A DNA stretch of 64,000 nucleotides from CAYMYN01 sp964394665 (GTDB lineage Bacteria; Planctomycetota; UBA1135; GCA-002686595): positions 62,001 through 126,000 of the forward strand of contig CAYMYN010000006.1 of NCBI GenBank assembly GCA_964394665.1, in the 5' to 3' direction. A program made the position numbers and the translations under genes. A model generated the notes under the pieces. The model was not told where the DNA came from. It searched no databases and saw only the letters and a list, made by a program, of their open reading frames with translations. Positions 1 through 8,390 of this stretch are shown here, piece after piece. The stretch's first letter is position 1. Every line of letters begins with the position of its first letter.

Positions 1-319
1 CCGCGACCGCTCGACCAGCGAGCTCCACCGCCACCCTCCCCCCGAGACGGTGATTCAGAAGGCCGTGCGCGGGGCCGTGCCGGCCTCTCGCCTCCCCAAG
101 CGCGCCACCCGCCGCGCCTTCATCCATTCCTTCGCCACCCACCCCCTGGAGGACGGCGCCGACATCCGCACGGTCCAAGAACTCCTCGGCCGCGCGGACG
201 TCGCGACCACCCAGGTCGACACCCACGTCCTCCGGCGCGGCCCCGGCGGATTCCAGAGCCCCATGGACCGTCTCGGCCTCACCGGCCGCGACCCACCCAC
301 CGGCCCGAAACGGGGTTGA
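1..319 (+). pseudogene. Integron-type tyrosine recombinase, 3' relic 1
   Basis: The frame is open from the window edge to a stop at 317-319 and reads as the C-terminal catalytic part of an integron integrase: HSFATH, LEDGADIRTVQELLG and the family-typical RGPGG-QSPMDRL tail. The catalytic residues are gone. The HxxR box before HSFATH reads RAFI instead of H-x-x-R, and the nucleophilic Tyr of the TTQ-Y-THVL motif is Asp. Recombinase activity is therefore not expected. The 5' part lies outside the window. It has the same orientation as the cassettes downstream, the inverted integrase arrangement known from some planctomycete and spirochaete integrons. The attI-like core and attC sites downstream support an IntI identity over a XerC-like one. 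Confidence 0.75.
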
Positions 320-701
320 CCGGATTGAAACGGGTCCCTAGGCTCCCGAAAGCGATGCTCGCCCAGCCATTCGCTCCCGAGCCCAACCCACCGTCTGGCG
401 CCCCGCCGGCCGGGTGGGGAGGGGCCCCCCATTCCGGAGTCCCGAACCACGCCGCTGGTCTCCGGGCCCAGATCGGGCACGATGTCCCATGTCACCCGGG
501 ACTCCAGAGCCCCGGCGCCACCGGCTCGGGCCGCCCCTGCCCTCGGGTTGCCGGCGTCCCTGACTCCCAGCGGCCCCGAGCAGCGCAAGCGCCGACACCT
601 GCGCTCGACCGGATCCCGCACCAGGCCCACCTTCGCTACGCCTGGTCCCACCCGCCGCCCGCACCGGCCCCCACTTATGCAGCCCATGCCGAATTGTAGT
701 T
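149..701 (+). repeat. Duplicated integrase-end/attI leader, copy 1
   Basis: This ~550 bp block reappears at 9639-10190 with scattered substitutions and at most a few single-base indels. It covers the integrase 3' end and then a ~380 bp stretch (320-698) in which I see no convincing gene. The similarity stops exactly at the GTT of a recombination core, after which the two copies carry unrelated cassettes. The stretch should hold attI accessory sequence and possibly the cassette promoter, but I cannot point to clear -35 and -10 boxes. Confidence 0.8.
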
Positions 702-705
702 GGGC
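670..705 (+). other. attI-like recombination site, copy 1
   Basis: The core GTTGGGC at 699-705 fits the GTTRRRY consensus cut by integron integrases after the G. The sequence left of it (acttatgcag...gaattgta) is shared with the second copy at 10160-10188, and the sequence right of it is not. That is what is expected when different first cassettes have been inserted at the same attI. The left limit of the site is approximate. Confidence 0.65.
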
Positions 706-729
706 CGCTTCGCAAACCGCGGAGGAACT

Positions 730-1218
730 GTGAGCGACATCGATCAAGTCAACTTTCTCGAAGCCAATCTCACCCGCCAGCTTGGTTGGATTGCGGCGGC
801 AGACTCCAAGGTTTCTTTCGCGTTCGCCGTCGACACCGCGATGCTCGGAGTTCTCGCAGCGGTGTCCCCCAGAACCGGGAGCGCATGGGGTGTCGCGCCG
901 GCGATATGCGCGGCTTTTGCTGTAGCACTCGGTTTGGCCACCCTCGTACTACTATCCTTCGCCTCGTTCCCTCGAACCAGAGGTCCTAAGAGCTCCCTTG
1001 TCTATTGCGCTGGGATTGCTCAGCGCGACGTGGACCAGTTCAGAGATGCTGTCGCGCAGCTTTCTCTTGAGTCCTATACCGTAGACTTGGCAGCACAGTG
1101 CCATCGGAACGCAGAGATCGCGAGCCGCAAGTTCCTCTGGGTACAGCGAGCGCTCATATCGCTGTACCTGTCGGTGCTGCCCTGGGGCGTCGCAATCCTT
1201 CTGCTCTACAACGCCTAG
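730..1218 (+). CDS. pycTM: Pycsar TM effector (PycTM-like)
   Basis: This 162-residue membrane protein has an N-terminal amphipathic helix (residues 6-25, ANLTRQLGW-type), transmembrane segments at about 28-46 and 53-80, a soluble stretch of about 60 residues and a third segment at 141-160. The layout matches the PycTM/DUF5706 family, whose members sense cyclic pyrimidine nucleotides and damage the inner membrane on phage infection. I chose GTG 730 because a GGAGGA ribosome site sits 3 bases upstream; the frame extends to 700. The next gene, 8 bases after the stop, is a nucleotide cyclase, which is the diagnostic partner. It is the first gene of the first cassette after attI, so it would be the best expressed. 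Identity rests on motif recognition, not alignment. Confidence 0.75.
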   Translation: MSDIDQVNFLEANLTRQLGWIAAADSKVSFAFAVDTAMLGVLAAVSPRTGSAWGVAPAICAAFAVALGLATLVLLSFASFPRTRGPKSSLVYCAGIAQRDVDQFRDAVAQLSLESYTVDLAAQCHRNAEIASRKFLWVQRALISLYLSVLPWGVAILLLYNA

Positions 1219-1226
1219 GTTCAATC

Positions 1227-1916
1227 ATGGCTCTCGGCGACGACCTGAAGTCTGAAGTAACGAAGATCTTCAAGGGGCAATGGACAACCAGGAATGGCCA
1301 GACAGTTCCGGAGTCGGAGGACCTCAAGCTCGGGAACGATGCGGTCGAACTGGAAGCAACGGTTCTCTACGCTGACCTCTCCGACTCCACGAAGCTTGTA
1401 GACGGTCACAAGCCGCACTTCGCCGCCGAGATATACAAGTCGTACCTTCACTGCGCTGCCAAGATCATTCGGTCAGAAGGTGGCACCATCACGGCCTACG
1501 ACGGGGATCGGATTATGGCGGTGTTCATTGGTGACTCTAAGGACACCTCGGCTGTCCGAGCTGGACTCAAGATCAACTACGCAACCAAGAAAATCGTCAA
1601 CCCGGCAGTCAAGGCTCAATACAACACCGACTTTCAGGCAAGCCAAACGGTCGGGATCGATACCAGCAAGCTCTTCGTTGCCAGAACGGGAATTCGCGGC
1701 TCAAATGACCTGGTATGGGTCGGACGCGCCGCCAACTATGCGGCGAAACTCACCGAGCTGGATTCCGGATACCCAACCTGGATTACTGCATCCGTGTTTG
1801 ACATGCTGCATGAAAGCGCGAAGACAACAAGCGGAAATCCAATGTGGGAGGCGCGACGATGGACCGCAATGAACGACCATTCCATCTATCGGTCGTCCTG
1901 GTCGTGGAAGGTCTAA
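1227..1916 (+). CDS. pycC: Pycsar-type class III nucleotide cyclase
   Basis: This is a single-domain class III cyclase of 229 residues, predicted to make a cyclic pyrimidine nucleotide (cUMP or cCMP) that activates the adjacent membrane effector. The first metal Asp is D50 in YAD50LSDST, and the second is D94 in GD94RIMAVF. The transition-state region reads VGRAANYAAKL (N170). Canonical adenylate and guanylate cyclases usually have Arg where K174 stands, as in NxAAR. No HAMP, GAF or other sensor domain is present, as is usual for PycC. The start is ATG 1227, 8 bases after the effector stop, and a longer in-frame extension into that gene was rejected. The substrate (UTP or CTP) cannot be read with certainty. 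The gene's stop is followed within a few bases by attC1, so both genes share one cassette. Confidence 0.8.
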   Translation: MALGDDLKSEVTKIFKGQWTTRNGQTVPESEDLKLGNDAVELEATVLYADLSDSTKLVDGHKPHFAAEIYKSYLHCAAKIIRSEGGTITAYDGDRIMAVFIGDSKDTSAVRAGLKINYATKKIVNPAVKAQYNTDFQASQTVGIDTSKLFVARTGIRGSNDLVWVGRAANYAAKLTELDSGYPTWITASVFDMLHESAKTTSGNPMWEARRWTAMNDHSIYRSSWSWKV

Positions 1917-1920
1917 GACG

Positions 1921-1980
1921 GCCCAACAACAGCATGCAGCGGACGGCGCTGCGCGCCGCCGCTGATGCTCAGCGTTCGGC
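1921..1980 (+). other. attC site 1 (59-base element)
   Basis: It starts with the perfect R'' box GCCCAAC (1921-1927) and ends with GTTCGGC (1974-1980), one mismatch from GTTRRRY. The middle contains the imperfectly self-complementary CAGCGG...CCGCTG and GGCGCTGCGCGCC hairpin. The length is 60 bp. It closes the Pycsar cassette. Confidence 0.85.
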
Positions 1981-2035
1981 GGACTTGATGGCGGACAGTT
2001 AAGGGTATGGTCACGACAGCTCGGATTGGATCCAG

Positions 2036-4252
2036 ATGACGGCAACTCTCACTCTAGAGTTCTCCAATGATCGCCCCTTGTCGAGCAAGTCCGACGACAA
2101 ACTGAGTCGCGCGCCGTTCGCAGAGCGCGTGGCGGGGGTGCTGCGCGAACTGCCGAAGGGTGCGGGTCTGGTTGTCGGCATTCATGGGCCGTGGGGCGAT
2201 GGCAAGACGACGGTGCTGAACATGCTCCGAGCCGATTTGGACGCGGACGGCGCGACCGCCACAGTCGAGTTCAACCCGTGGCGATTCACAGACGAGCCCG
2301 CGATGCTCGCGGACTTTTTCCGGGTGATTGCGGGGGTCATCCGCGCGAAGCTGACGACGAAGGGCGAGGAAATCGCAAGCTGGGTCGAGAAGATCGGGCG
2401 CTACGCCAGTGTCGTGGACGACCGTCTCGGCAAGGCCGGTGAAGTTGCGGGTGCCAAAGCCGAGGCGAGCCTTGAAGATCTGCGCAGCCGGCTCTCGGAA
2501 GCACTCGCAAAGGCCGACAAGCGAATCGTCGTCCTCGTGGACGACGTCGACCGCCTTGACAAGCATGAGACGCACACGCTGTTGCGGCTCATCAAGGCAT
2601 GCGCCGACTTCCCGAATGTCTGCTACGTCCTCGCCTTTGACGACGTGGCCGTGGCCAAATCGCTTGGCGATCGTTACGGCGCGGGCGACGAGGCGTCGGG
2701 TCGGGCCTTCTTGGAGAAGATCATCCAAGTGCCCCTCAAGTTGCCGGTGGCAATGAAGGAGGACTTGCGATCGCTGTGCTTCCAGCAGGTCGATCAGGCA
2801 ATCAGCGCGGCGGGGATTGAACTGACCAAGGAAGACGTCGGTGGATTCGTGTCGGGTTTCGATCGCGGCATCTCGATCAGGCTCGACACGCCCCGCGCGG
2901 CCAAGCGGTACGGGAACGGCTTGATGTTCGCCCTGCCGATGCTCAGGGGAGAGGTCAACATCGTGGACCTGCTCTTGATCGAGGCCGTGCGGGCGTTCTA
3001 CCCGGCGATCCACGACATCATCCGGGCCAATCACGACGAGTTCTCCGGCGTGGAGTCGGAGCACAGGCGACGGGGCCACGATGGGCCGCGCGCCGCGGCG
3101 CTCTTGAAGCCGGTGGTCGACGCGCTGCCAACAGAGGAGCGAGAGGCGATCAAGTCGCTACTCAAAGGCCTATTTCCGAGGCTCGGCAGTGCATACGGGG
3201 GCGGTGGACATGGAAGCGACTGGCTCTCGCCTTGGGCGAAGGCCAAGCGGATTTGTTCACCGGACTATTGCCCCCGATACTTCTCGTACAGCGTCCCCAA
3301 GAGCGACGTGCGTGACTCGGAAATGGAGGCGTTGTACGCGAAGGCCGCCAAAGGACCGGCTTCCGAGGTTAGCGCAGACATCATGGCCTACTTCACGGGC
3401 AGCAAGGCCAAGCGGGTCATCGAGCGGATGCGGCAGCACGAAGAAAGCACATCGGCCGAGGCTGTGCCTTCGCTTTGCCTCGCGATCGCCGCGAACGCGA
3501 ACCACATCCCCAATCCCCCTTCCCTGTTCAGTTTCGCTGAGCCGGTGTCACAGGCGGGCATTCTGATCTCGCACCTCATCCGACGGCTTCCCGCAGGATC
3601 GGAGCGTGTCACGCTGGCGAAGCAGGTCATCGAGGCCGCTGACCCGCTCTGGTTCGGCGACGAGGTTCTCCGTTGGCTTCACGTGACCGACGACGCCGAC
3701 AAGTCTGATAGCAACACGTTGACGAAGGACGAGGTCAGGGAGGTTGGCATGGTGCTCGTCAGACGCATCAAGGATCGCGCGAACGCCGGTGAGCCGTTGT
3801 TCAACGTGGACGTGCCGCAGGAGCAATCGCTCCTATACGAGTGGTGGCGGGTCGAGGGACGCGAGCCTGTGCAGGCACACCTTGCCTCGGTGTTCGCCAA
3901 GGACTCAAAGAACATCGGGCTGTTTTTGCAGGCAATGGCTCCGAGATCGTGGGGCGAAGGCGATGTACTGCCGCGTGTTGGCGAGCTTGATGGAAACCAA
4001 CTCAAGAACATCAAGCTGATCTATGACCTCGACGCGCTCGCCCAACTCATTCGTCAGCACTTGCCGGGTGACTTCGAGAATCCGCAGTGGTTCCCGGACA
4101 GCAGCAAGCCCGTTGAACAGCGGCTGGCCGAGCAGTTCATGTTCATCTACAACAAGTGGAAGAAGGACGGCGAACCACCGGATGCTGGCGGAAAGAGTGA
4201 CGACGAACCCAATCAGATTGGATCCGCTGAAGGTGCTGACGAAGATCTGTAG
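2036..4252 (+). CDS. KAP-family P-loop NTPase
   Basis: This 738-residue protein has a Walker A motif GPWGDGKTT at residues 51-59, the KAP-typical FNPWRF at 79-84 and Walker B IVVLVDDVDRL at 164-174. An AFDD sensor-like segment follows (about residue 202). The C-terminal 400 residues are helical with no recognisable catalytic domain, and I see no clear transmembrane segment inserted in the NTPase, unlike many KAP proteins. The family includes the phage-exclusion protein PifA and many defence-island NTPases, so an anti-phage role is plausible but inferred. Its base composition is lower in G+C than the chromosomal genes. It is the only gene of the second cassette, starting 55 bases after attC1 and ending just before attC2. 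At over 2.2 kb it is unusually large for a cassette. Confidence 0.8.
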   Translation: MTATLTLEFSNDRPLSSKSDDKLSRAPFAERVAGVLRELPKGAGLVVGIHGPWGDGKTTVLNMLRADLDADGATATVEFNPWRFTDEPAMLADFFRVIAGVIRAKLTTKGEEIASWVEKIGRYASVVDDRLGKAGEVAGAKAEASLEDLRSRLSEALAKADKRIVVLVDDVDRLDKHETHTLLRLIKACADFPNVCYVLAFDDVAVAKSLGDRYGAGDEASGRAFLEKIIQVPLKLPVAMKEDLRSLCFQQVDQAISAAGIELTKEDVGGFVSGFDRGISIRLDTPRAAKRYGNGLMFALPMLRGEVNIVDLLLIEAVRAFYPAIHDIIRANHDEFSGVESEHRRRGHDGPRAAALLKPVVDALPTEEREAIKSLLKGLFPRLGSAYGGGGHGSDWLSPWAKAKRICSPDYCPRYFSYSVPKSDVRDSEMEALYAKAAKGPASEVSADIMAYFTGSKAKRVIERMRQHEESTSAEAVPSLCLAIAANANHIPNPPSLFSFAEPVSQAGILISHLIRRLPAGSERVTLAKQVIEAADPLWFGDEVLRWLHVTDDADKSDSNTLTKDEVREVGMVLVRRIKDRANAGEPLFNVDVPQEQSLLYEWWRVEGREPVQAHLASVFAKDSKNIGLFLQAMAPRSWGEGDVLPRVGELDGNQLKNIKLIYDLDALAQLIRQHLPGDFENPQWFPDSSKPVEQRLAEQFMFIYNKWKKDGEPPDAGGKSDDEPNQIGSAEGADEDL

Positions 4253-4261
4253 GATCAGGAC

Positions 4262-4323
4262 GCCGAACAAGCCGATGCAGCGGACCGGCCTTCGGCCGGC
4301 CGCTGATCGGCAAAGCGTTGGGC
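4262..4323 (+). other. attC site 2
   Basis: The boxes are GCCGAAC (4262-4268, one mismatch) and GTTGGGC (4317-4323, perfect), 62 bp in all. They enclose CAGCGGACCGGCC-TT-CGGCCGGCCGCTG, a strong near-palindromic hairpin. Confidence 0.85.
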
Positions 4324-4353
4324 GGACATGGCTCGTAACGAGAGGATAGGAAG

Positions 4354-5739
4354 GTGCAAAAAGTAGCCGCATACCTCCTTGAGCGCGTTGACGACATGGA
4401 GTGGCCCGGAGCTCGGGCCGCCGAGGCCAACCGCATCCAGGCAGAGGTCGAACGCTGGCTGCGTTCGAAGGGTGCGTCAAGCATCGGTTCGACAGGTACA
4501 TACCACCCCGAAGATGGAAGTGCGGGTGCGTTCAAGATCCAGCAGGCGGCGGACAGTGACCGCACCTGGTGGATGGTCGACTTGCAGGAGGATACGGCAG
4601 AAGGGCGGCGCTTCTCCGTAGGCGCTTCTATCACCGCAGGGAAGGACAGGGTCTCGGTCTACGTCACGCTCGAGACCGGGTGGACGACAACCCAGGTCAT
4701 GCCAGTGTCAGTGGACCCGCGTTGCCCGAGGATCGTTCGCGACCTGATCCGGTTGCCAGGCCGTTGGCTTCACGGCGCATCGCTGCTTAGCCAGCCCAGA
4801 TCGGCAACGGGCTTCGATGAGGGCGACACGCTCGTTCGTGAAATCGACTACCCAAAGCGCTCGGTGCCGATCGTCACCATCAGCAAGAGCGATGGAAAAC
4901 TCGCTTTACCTGGTCTCGACAAGGCACTCGGATACGACCTGATCGGGGTCGCGAATGTTCACGTTGTGGATGAGGAAGCGTCGTGGGCGTTGACCGACGC
5001 TCTCGGTCGCAATTGGTGTTGCTATGACGGTGCCGTCCGCCTGTACTGGCCGCGTTTCGCCCGGAACCAAGATCGTTTTCTGCACCCGTTATGGACCGCG
5101 GAGCGCTTGAACGCGAGAGACGGAGACCCTCAAGACAAACTGCAGCGGTTCCGACGGCAGCTTCGCAACCTGATCTTTCGCGCATCCGCGCTCAGCGTCA
5201 TCCAACCGCGGGAGATCGACGAGATTCGCGAGGCTCACAGCCGCCGAGGGTTTTTCGAGCTTCGGCAACAAGCGACTTCCTTGGCAGAGTACCAAGAGCT
5301 TGCGGATAGTTATGCGGCAGACAACGATGAGCTGCGCCTTGATCTTGCGTCGGCCAGGAGCCAGGTAGAGGATCTCCAGGAGCAGATCAGGACACTGGAG
5401 GGCGATAAGCTAGCGCTCAAAGCTCATCTCGCGGCGAAGGGTATCCCCGAGGACGGCGAGGAAGAGGGTGATATCGCCCCGGGAGGAAACGAAGCGGAGG
5501 CGATGTTCGCGGAACCGACGTCGGGAGAGACTCGGTTCTACAAGAAGGTCAGCGCCCGGCCGACGCATGATGTGATGCATCGTGTGCAAGACTGTGGCTG
5601 TAACCGGTGGGAAGGTGCGCATAGGGCGGACAAGGCGAAGAAGGGGATCTCGAAACTAGAGAACGATCTTAGCGACTGGAAGAACGTTCAACATTGCGCT
5701 AAGTGCACGGGCGGTGGCATGTGGAAAGTGAGATGGTGA
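4354..5739 (+). CDS. Unrecognised cassette protein: coiled coil and Cys/His cluster
   Basis: I do not recognise this 461-residue protein. Residues 1-290 form a mixed alpha/beta region with a conserved-looking core (VDPRCPRIVRDLI at 120-132, VHVVDEEASWALTD at 202-215, YWPRF at 231-235). Residues 310-362 are a coiled coil, followed by an acidic linker at 365-383. The C-terminus carries a cysteine cluster (C414, C416, C448, C451 with nearby histidines) that could bind zinc. It starts at GTG 4354 behind an AGGATAGGAAG ribosome site. It is the sole gene of its cassette, next to a Pycsar and a KAP cassette, so a defence function is a reasonable guess. No nuclease or transmembrane motif is visible. 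Confidence 0.6.
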   Translation: MQKVAAYLLERVDDMEWPGARAAEANRIQAEVERWLRSKGASSIGSTGTYHPEDGSAGAFKIQQAADSDRTWWMVDLQEDTAEGRRFSVGASITAGKDRVSVYVTLETGWTTTQVMPVSVDPRCPRIVRDLIRLPGRWLHGASLLSQPRSATGFDEGDTLVREIDYPKRSVPIVTISKSDGKLALPGLDKALGYDLIGVANVHVVDEEASWALTDALGRNWCCYDGAVRLYWPRFARNQDRFLHPLWTAERLNARDGDPQDKLQRFRRQLRNLIFRASALSVIQPREIDEIREAHSRRGFFELRQQATSLAEYQELADSYAADNDELRLDLASARSQVEDLQEQIRTLEGDKLALKAHLAAKGIPEDGEEEGDIAPGGNEAEAMFAEPTSGETRFYKKVSARPTHDVMHRVQDCGCNRWEGAHRADKAKKGISKLENDLSDWKNVQHCAKCTGGGMWKVRW

Positions 5740-5772
5740 CGACTCGGGCATCGATAGCTAGTGAGAGGGGCC

Positions 5773-5836
5773 GGCCAACAACCGATTGCAGCGGACGGTC
5801 AGCTGCGCGGCCCGCCGCTGAACCGGAGCGTTAGTC
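5773..5836 (+). other. attC site 3
   Basis: The boxes GGCCAAC (5773-5779) and GTTAGTC (5830-5836) each have one mismatch to consensus. The inner arms GCAGCGGAC and CCGCCGCTG can pair, with AGCTGCGCGGC between them. The length is 64 bp. Confidence 0.8.
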
Positions 5837-5849
5837 CGCCGAGGCAAAC

Positions 5850-6719
5850 ATGAAACCAGGTGACCGCGTATTCTTGTCCGGTGGGTACGACATGGAGCCA
5901 GAGTGGTTGTGTGGCCGTCGAGGCCACCGCGGCGTCATTGAGCGACTACTTCCGGGCCGGAACGAGAACTCGGCCGTCCTGGTCCGGCTGGACGAGCCGA
6001 TCCAGGTTCAAGGGGTGCTCGGGCAGTACATCGTGATGAAGCTTAGGTACGTGGGTGCCACCTGGGACGCCGACCAGGCTACGGCTTCCGTCGAGCTTTG
6101 TGGCATGGTTCCTGACGCCAATGCCAGGAAGGAACGTCGTCAAGGGAAGTTGGTCGAGTCACACGCCACCATTGAAACGGAGACGAGTGCGATCGCGCGG
6201 GGCGCGGTCATGGAGACCTTGAAGCCGGACGGGCGCTGTGCGTACACCGTTCAATGGCAGGACGTTGGTCAGCCAAATAGCACGCCTTTGGAAGGTCTTG
6301 ACGATTGCGCGCGGTCGTTCGCTGATGCGTTGTTCGCTGCCGTCCCTGAGCTGCGGGATCATGCGCGCGTCGAGAAGGGCGTGCTGCGAATCGATGTCCG
6401 ACCAGGACCGCCACGGCAGGGCTGCGACTTCTGGATCAGCACGGACGACGGGGAGATCACCGTCGGATTCGGCATGTTCCATATGCACTTCGACTGGCCG
6501 GATGGAGAGGACGTATGGCCCAGCGATCCGATCCAGTTCATTCGGTCGGTGATGTCCGACGAGACCCTCATCGAAGACTGGACGCTCGATGGCAAGTGGA
6601 GCGGCTCGGGCATCCTGGCCCCGACCGAGGAGCCTGACCTTCAAGGTATGAAGCCAGGGCACGTCATCTTCGTCAGGTCGTGGTCGGGCGCCCGTGACCG
6701 GACGATCCGCGGACGGTAG
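5850..6719 (+). CDS. Hypothetical two-part cassette protein
   Basis: This 289-residue protein has no recognised domain. Residues 1-80 resemble a small KOW/SH3-like barrel (GDRVFL, RGVIERLLPG, AVLVRLDEP). The second half (about 185-260) has the pattern WISTDDGEITVGFGMFHMHF followed by an acidic stretch and IQFIRSV. The same pattern of strands and spacing occurs in the cassette protein at 10205-10612. A fusion of two small folds is therefore likely. The start is ATG 5850, 13 bases after attC3, with no strong ribosome site. It is the only gene of its cassette, and its own attC was later split by an insertion sequence. Confidence 0.55.
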   Translation: MKPGDRVFLSGGYDMEPEWLCGRRGHRGVIERLLPGRNENSAVLVRLDEPIQVQGVLGQYIVMKLRYVGATWDADQATASVELCGMVPDANARKERRQGKLVESHATIETETSAIARGAVMETLKPDGRCAYTVQWQDVGQPNSTPLEGLDDCARSFADALFAAVPELRDHARVEKGVLRIDVRPGPPRQGCDFWISTDDGEITVGFGMFHMHFDWPDGEDVWPSDPIQFIRSVMSDETLIEDWTLDGKWSGSGILAPTEEPDLQGMKPGHVIFVRSWSGARDRTIRGR

Positions 6720-6725
6720 ACTGCT

Positions 6726-6767
6726 GCCCAACAAGACGCACGAGCCGGCAGGCACCCCTAGCCCTAG
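6726..6767 (+). other. attC site 4, left half, cut by the IS
   Basis: The perfect R'' box GCCCAAC (6726-6732) is followed by AAGACGC and GAGCCG, but no R' box follows before the insertion sequence begins at 6768. The missing half, with CGGCTC able to pair with GAGCCG, is found at 8625-8663 beyond the insertion. CCTAG flanks the insertion on both sides (6763-6767 and 8625-8629). Confidence 0.55.
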
Positions 6768-6801
6768 ATCCAGCGTCCGAGGGTAGCTGAACACAGCGAG
6801 A

Positions 6802-6886
6802 TTCACCTGGAACGCTGCGATCTCAGCAGATATACGCGTGTTTACGAAGACGACCCGTAAACCCGTGAGCCAACGTTCCAGGTGAA
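6802..6886 (+). promoter_or_regulatory. Inverted repeat upstream of transposase
   Basis: TTCACCTGGAACG (6802-6814) is repeated as its exact complement at 6874-6886, just at the GTG start of the transposase frame. The 59 bases between should hold the transposase promoter. The pair could be a transposase-binding site, an operator or an RNA hairpin that hides the start region; the sequence does not say which. Confidence 0.5.
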
Positions 6887-8390
6887 GCAGCAACATACCA
6901 ACGAGATCGAGCGCCGCCAAGCCCGTCGCAACGAGCGCCTGTCGCGGCGCAGCCATCCGCAAGGGGACAGCCCGATGATGGCGGGGAGCAACGAGGTGTT
7001 CGAGGTCGCGCAGCGGATCCAGGCCACGAACCATGGCGGCATCGGGCTGATCCACCGCTTCGTCCGCCAGTTGGAGTTGCCGAAGTTGATCGACACGGCC
7101 GTGCGCGTGTTCAGGGGGCCAAGTCCATACCGAGTGTCCGATCACGTCCTCAACATCGCCTACAACGTGATGGCGGGTGGACGCACGCTCGACGACTTGG
7201 AGCTGAGGCGGCAAGACGAGGCCTACATGGACGCGCTCGGCGCCTCGAGGATTCCTGACCCCACAACGGCGGGAGACTTCTTGCGTCGCTTCGAGCGCTC
7301 CCAGATCGATGACTTGTCCGAGGCGCTGAACGTGGCCCGCACCAGGGTGTGGAAGAAGAACGCCCACGAGTTCTTCAAGCGCGCCATCATCGACGTTGAC
7401 GGCACGATCGCAGGGACAAACGGCGAGTGCAAGGAAGGCATGGACATGAGCTACAAGGGGATCTGGGGGTACGCTCCGCTCCTCGTGACCCTGGCAAACA
7501 CGGGCGAGATCCTCTACACGCGCAACCGTCCCGGCAACCGGCCTTCGCATGAGGGTTGCTTCGACTATCTGGACCCCGCCGTCGATGTCGTTCGAGATGC
7601 GGGGTTCCGTCATGTCCGCCTTCGCGGCGACGGTCACTTCGCGTTGACCGAAAACTTCGACCACTGGACGACACGCGAGGTGGAATTCGTGTTCGGGCTT
7701 GCCGCACACCGCTCGCTCGTGGGGATCGCAGAAGGCCTCGATCTCGGCTCATGGAGCCCACTGCGCCGGGAGCGGCGTCGCGGCTCCCGCGGGCGACGGA
7801 AGGCTCGCGTGAAGCGCCAAGTGATCGAGGCGCGCGGCTACAGGCACCTTGAGCTCGCCCATGAGGAGTACGCGGAGTTCAGCTACCAGCCCGGCAAGTG
7901 CAGTCGCTCGTACCGCGTCATCGCGCTCCGCAAGACGATCAACGTTCACGAAGGCCAACGGCTGCTCGTTCCCGAAGTCCGCTTTCACTTCTACATCACC
8001 AACGTGCGTAGCTCGGTGCTGAGCGCGAGGCAGGTGATCCGGGAGGCCAACGATCGGTGCCACCAGGAGAACCTCATCGAGCAGGCAAAGAACGGCGTCC
8101 ATGCGCTGCGGATGCCCTGCGATACGCTGCTCGCGAACGACGCGTACATGGTGATGGCGTGCTTGGCGTGGAACCTCAAGGCGTGGGCTGCGCAGCTCTG
8201 GCCTGACAAGGAAGCGGGCGGCGAGCTTCGCCGAATGGCATTCCGTCGCTTCGCTGCGAGCGTGATCGCGATCCCATGCCAGATCGTGAGGACGGCGCGG
8301 GGCCTGGTCCACCGCTTCCTCTCTTGCCCCACTTGGTTGCCGCAAGTCATGAGGGCGCACGAGGAGTGGAAGAGGCTCCGGTTCACGTAA
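6882..8390 (+). CDS. IS1380-family DDE transposase
   Basis: The protein is 502 residues if read from GTG 6882; ATG 6975 gives a shorter but still full-looking protein. Family hallmarks are the first-Asp strand IDVDGTIAGT followed by KEGMDMSYKGIWGY, LRGDGHFA around the second Asp, and the C-terminal segment HQENLIEQAKNGVHAL with the catalytic Glu, followed by LAWNLKAWAA. These are typical of the planctomycete-rich IS1380/Tnp_DDE_dom group. The frame is complete and uninterrupted, so the element may still be active. The long 5' extension overlaps the inverted repeat at 6874-6886, which makes the upstream start doubtful. Confidence 0.85.
   Translation: MKQQHTNEIERRQARRNERLSRRSHPQGDSPMMAGSNEVFEVAQRIQATNHGGIGLIHRFVRQLELPKLIDTAVRVFRGPSPYRVSDHVLNIAYNVMAGGRTLDDLELRRQDEAYMDALGASRIPDPTTAGDFLRRFERSQIDDLSEALNVARTRVWKKNAHEFFKRAIIDVDGTIAGTNGECKEGMDMSYKGIWGYAPLLVTLANTGEILYTRNRPGNRPSHEGCFDYLDPAVDVVRDAGFRHVRLRGDGHFALTENFDHWTTREVEFVFGLAAHRSLVGIAEGLDLGSWSPLRRERRRGSRGRRKARVKRQVIEARGYRHLELAHEEYAEFSYQPGKCSRSYRVIALRKTINVHEGQRLLVPEVRFHFYITNVRSSVLSARQVIREANDRCHQENLIEQAKNGVHALRMPCDTLLANDAYMVMACLAWNLKAWAAQLWPDKEAGGELRRMAFRRFAASVIAIPCQIVRTARGLVHRFLSCPTWLPQVMRAHEEWKRLRFT

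Noticed and set aside
316..699. Open frame of 127 codons between integrase relic 1 and attI
   Set aside because: The frame is not kept in the second copy (9810-10190), and the composition is low-complexity Pro/Ala/Arg.
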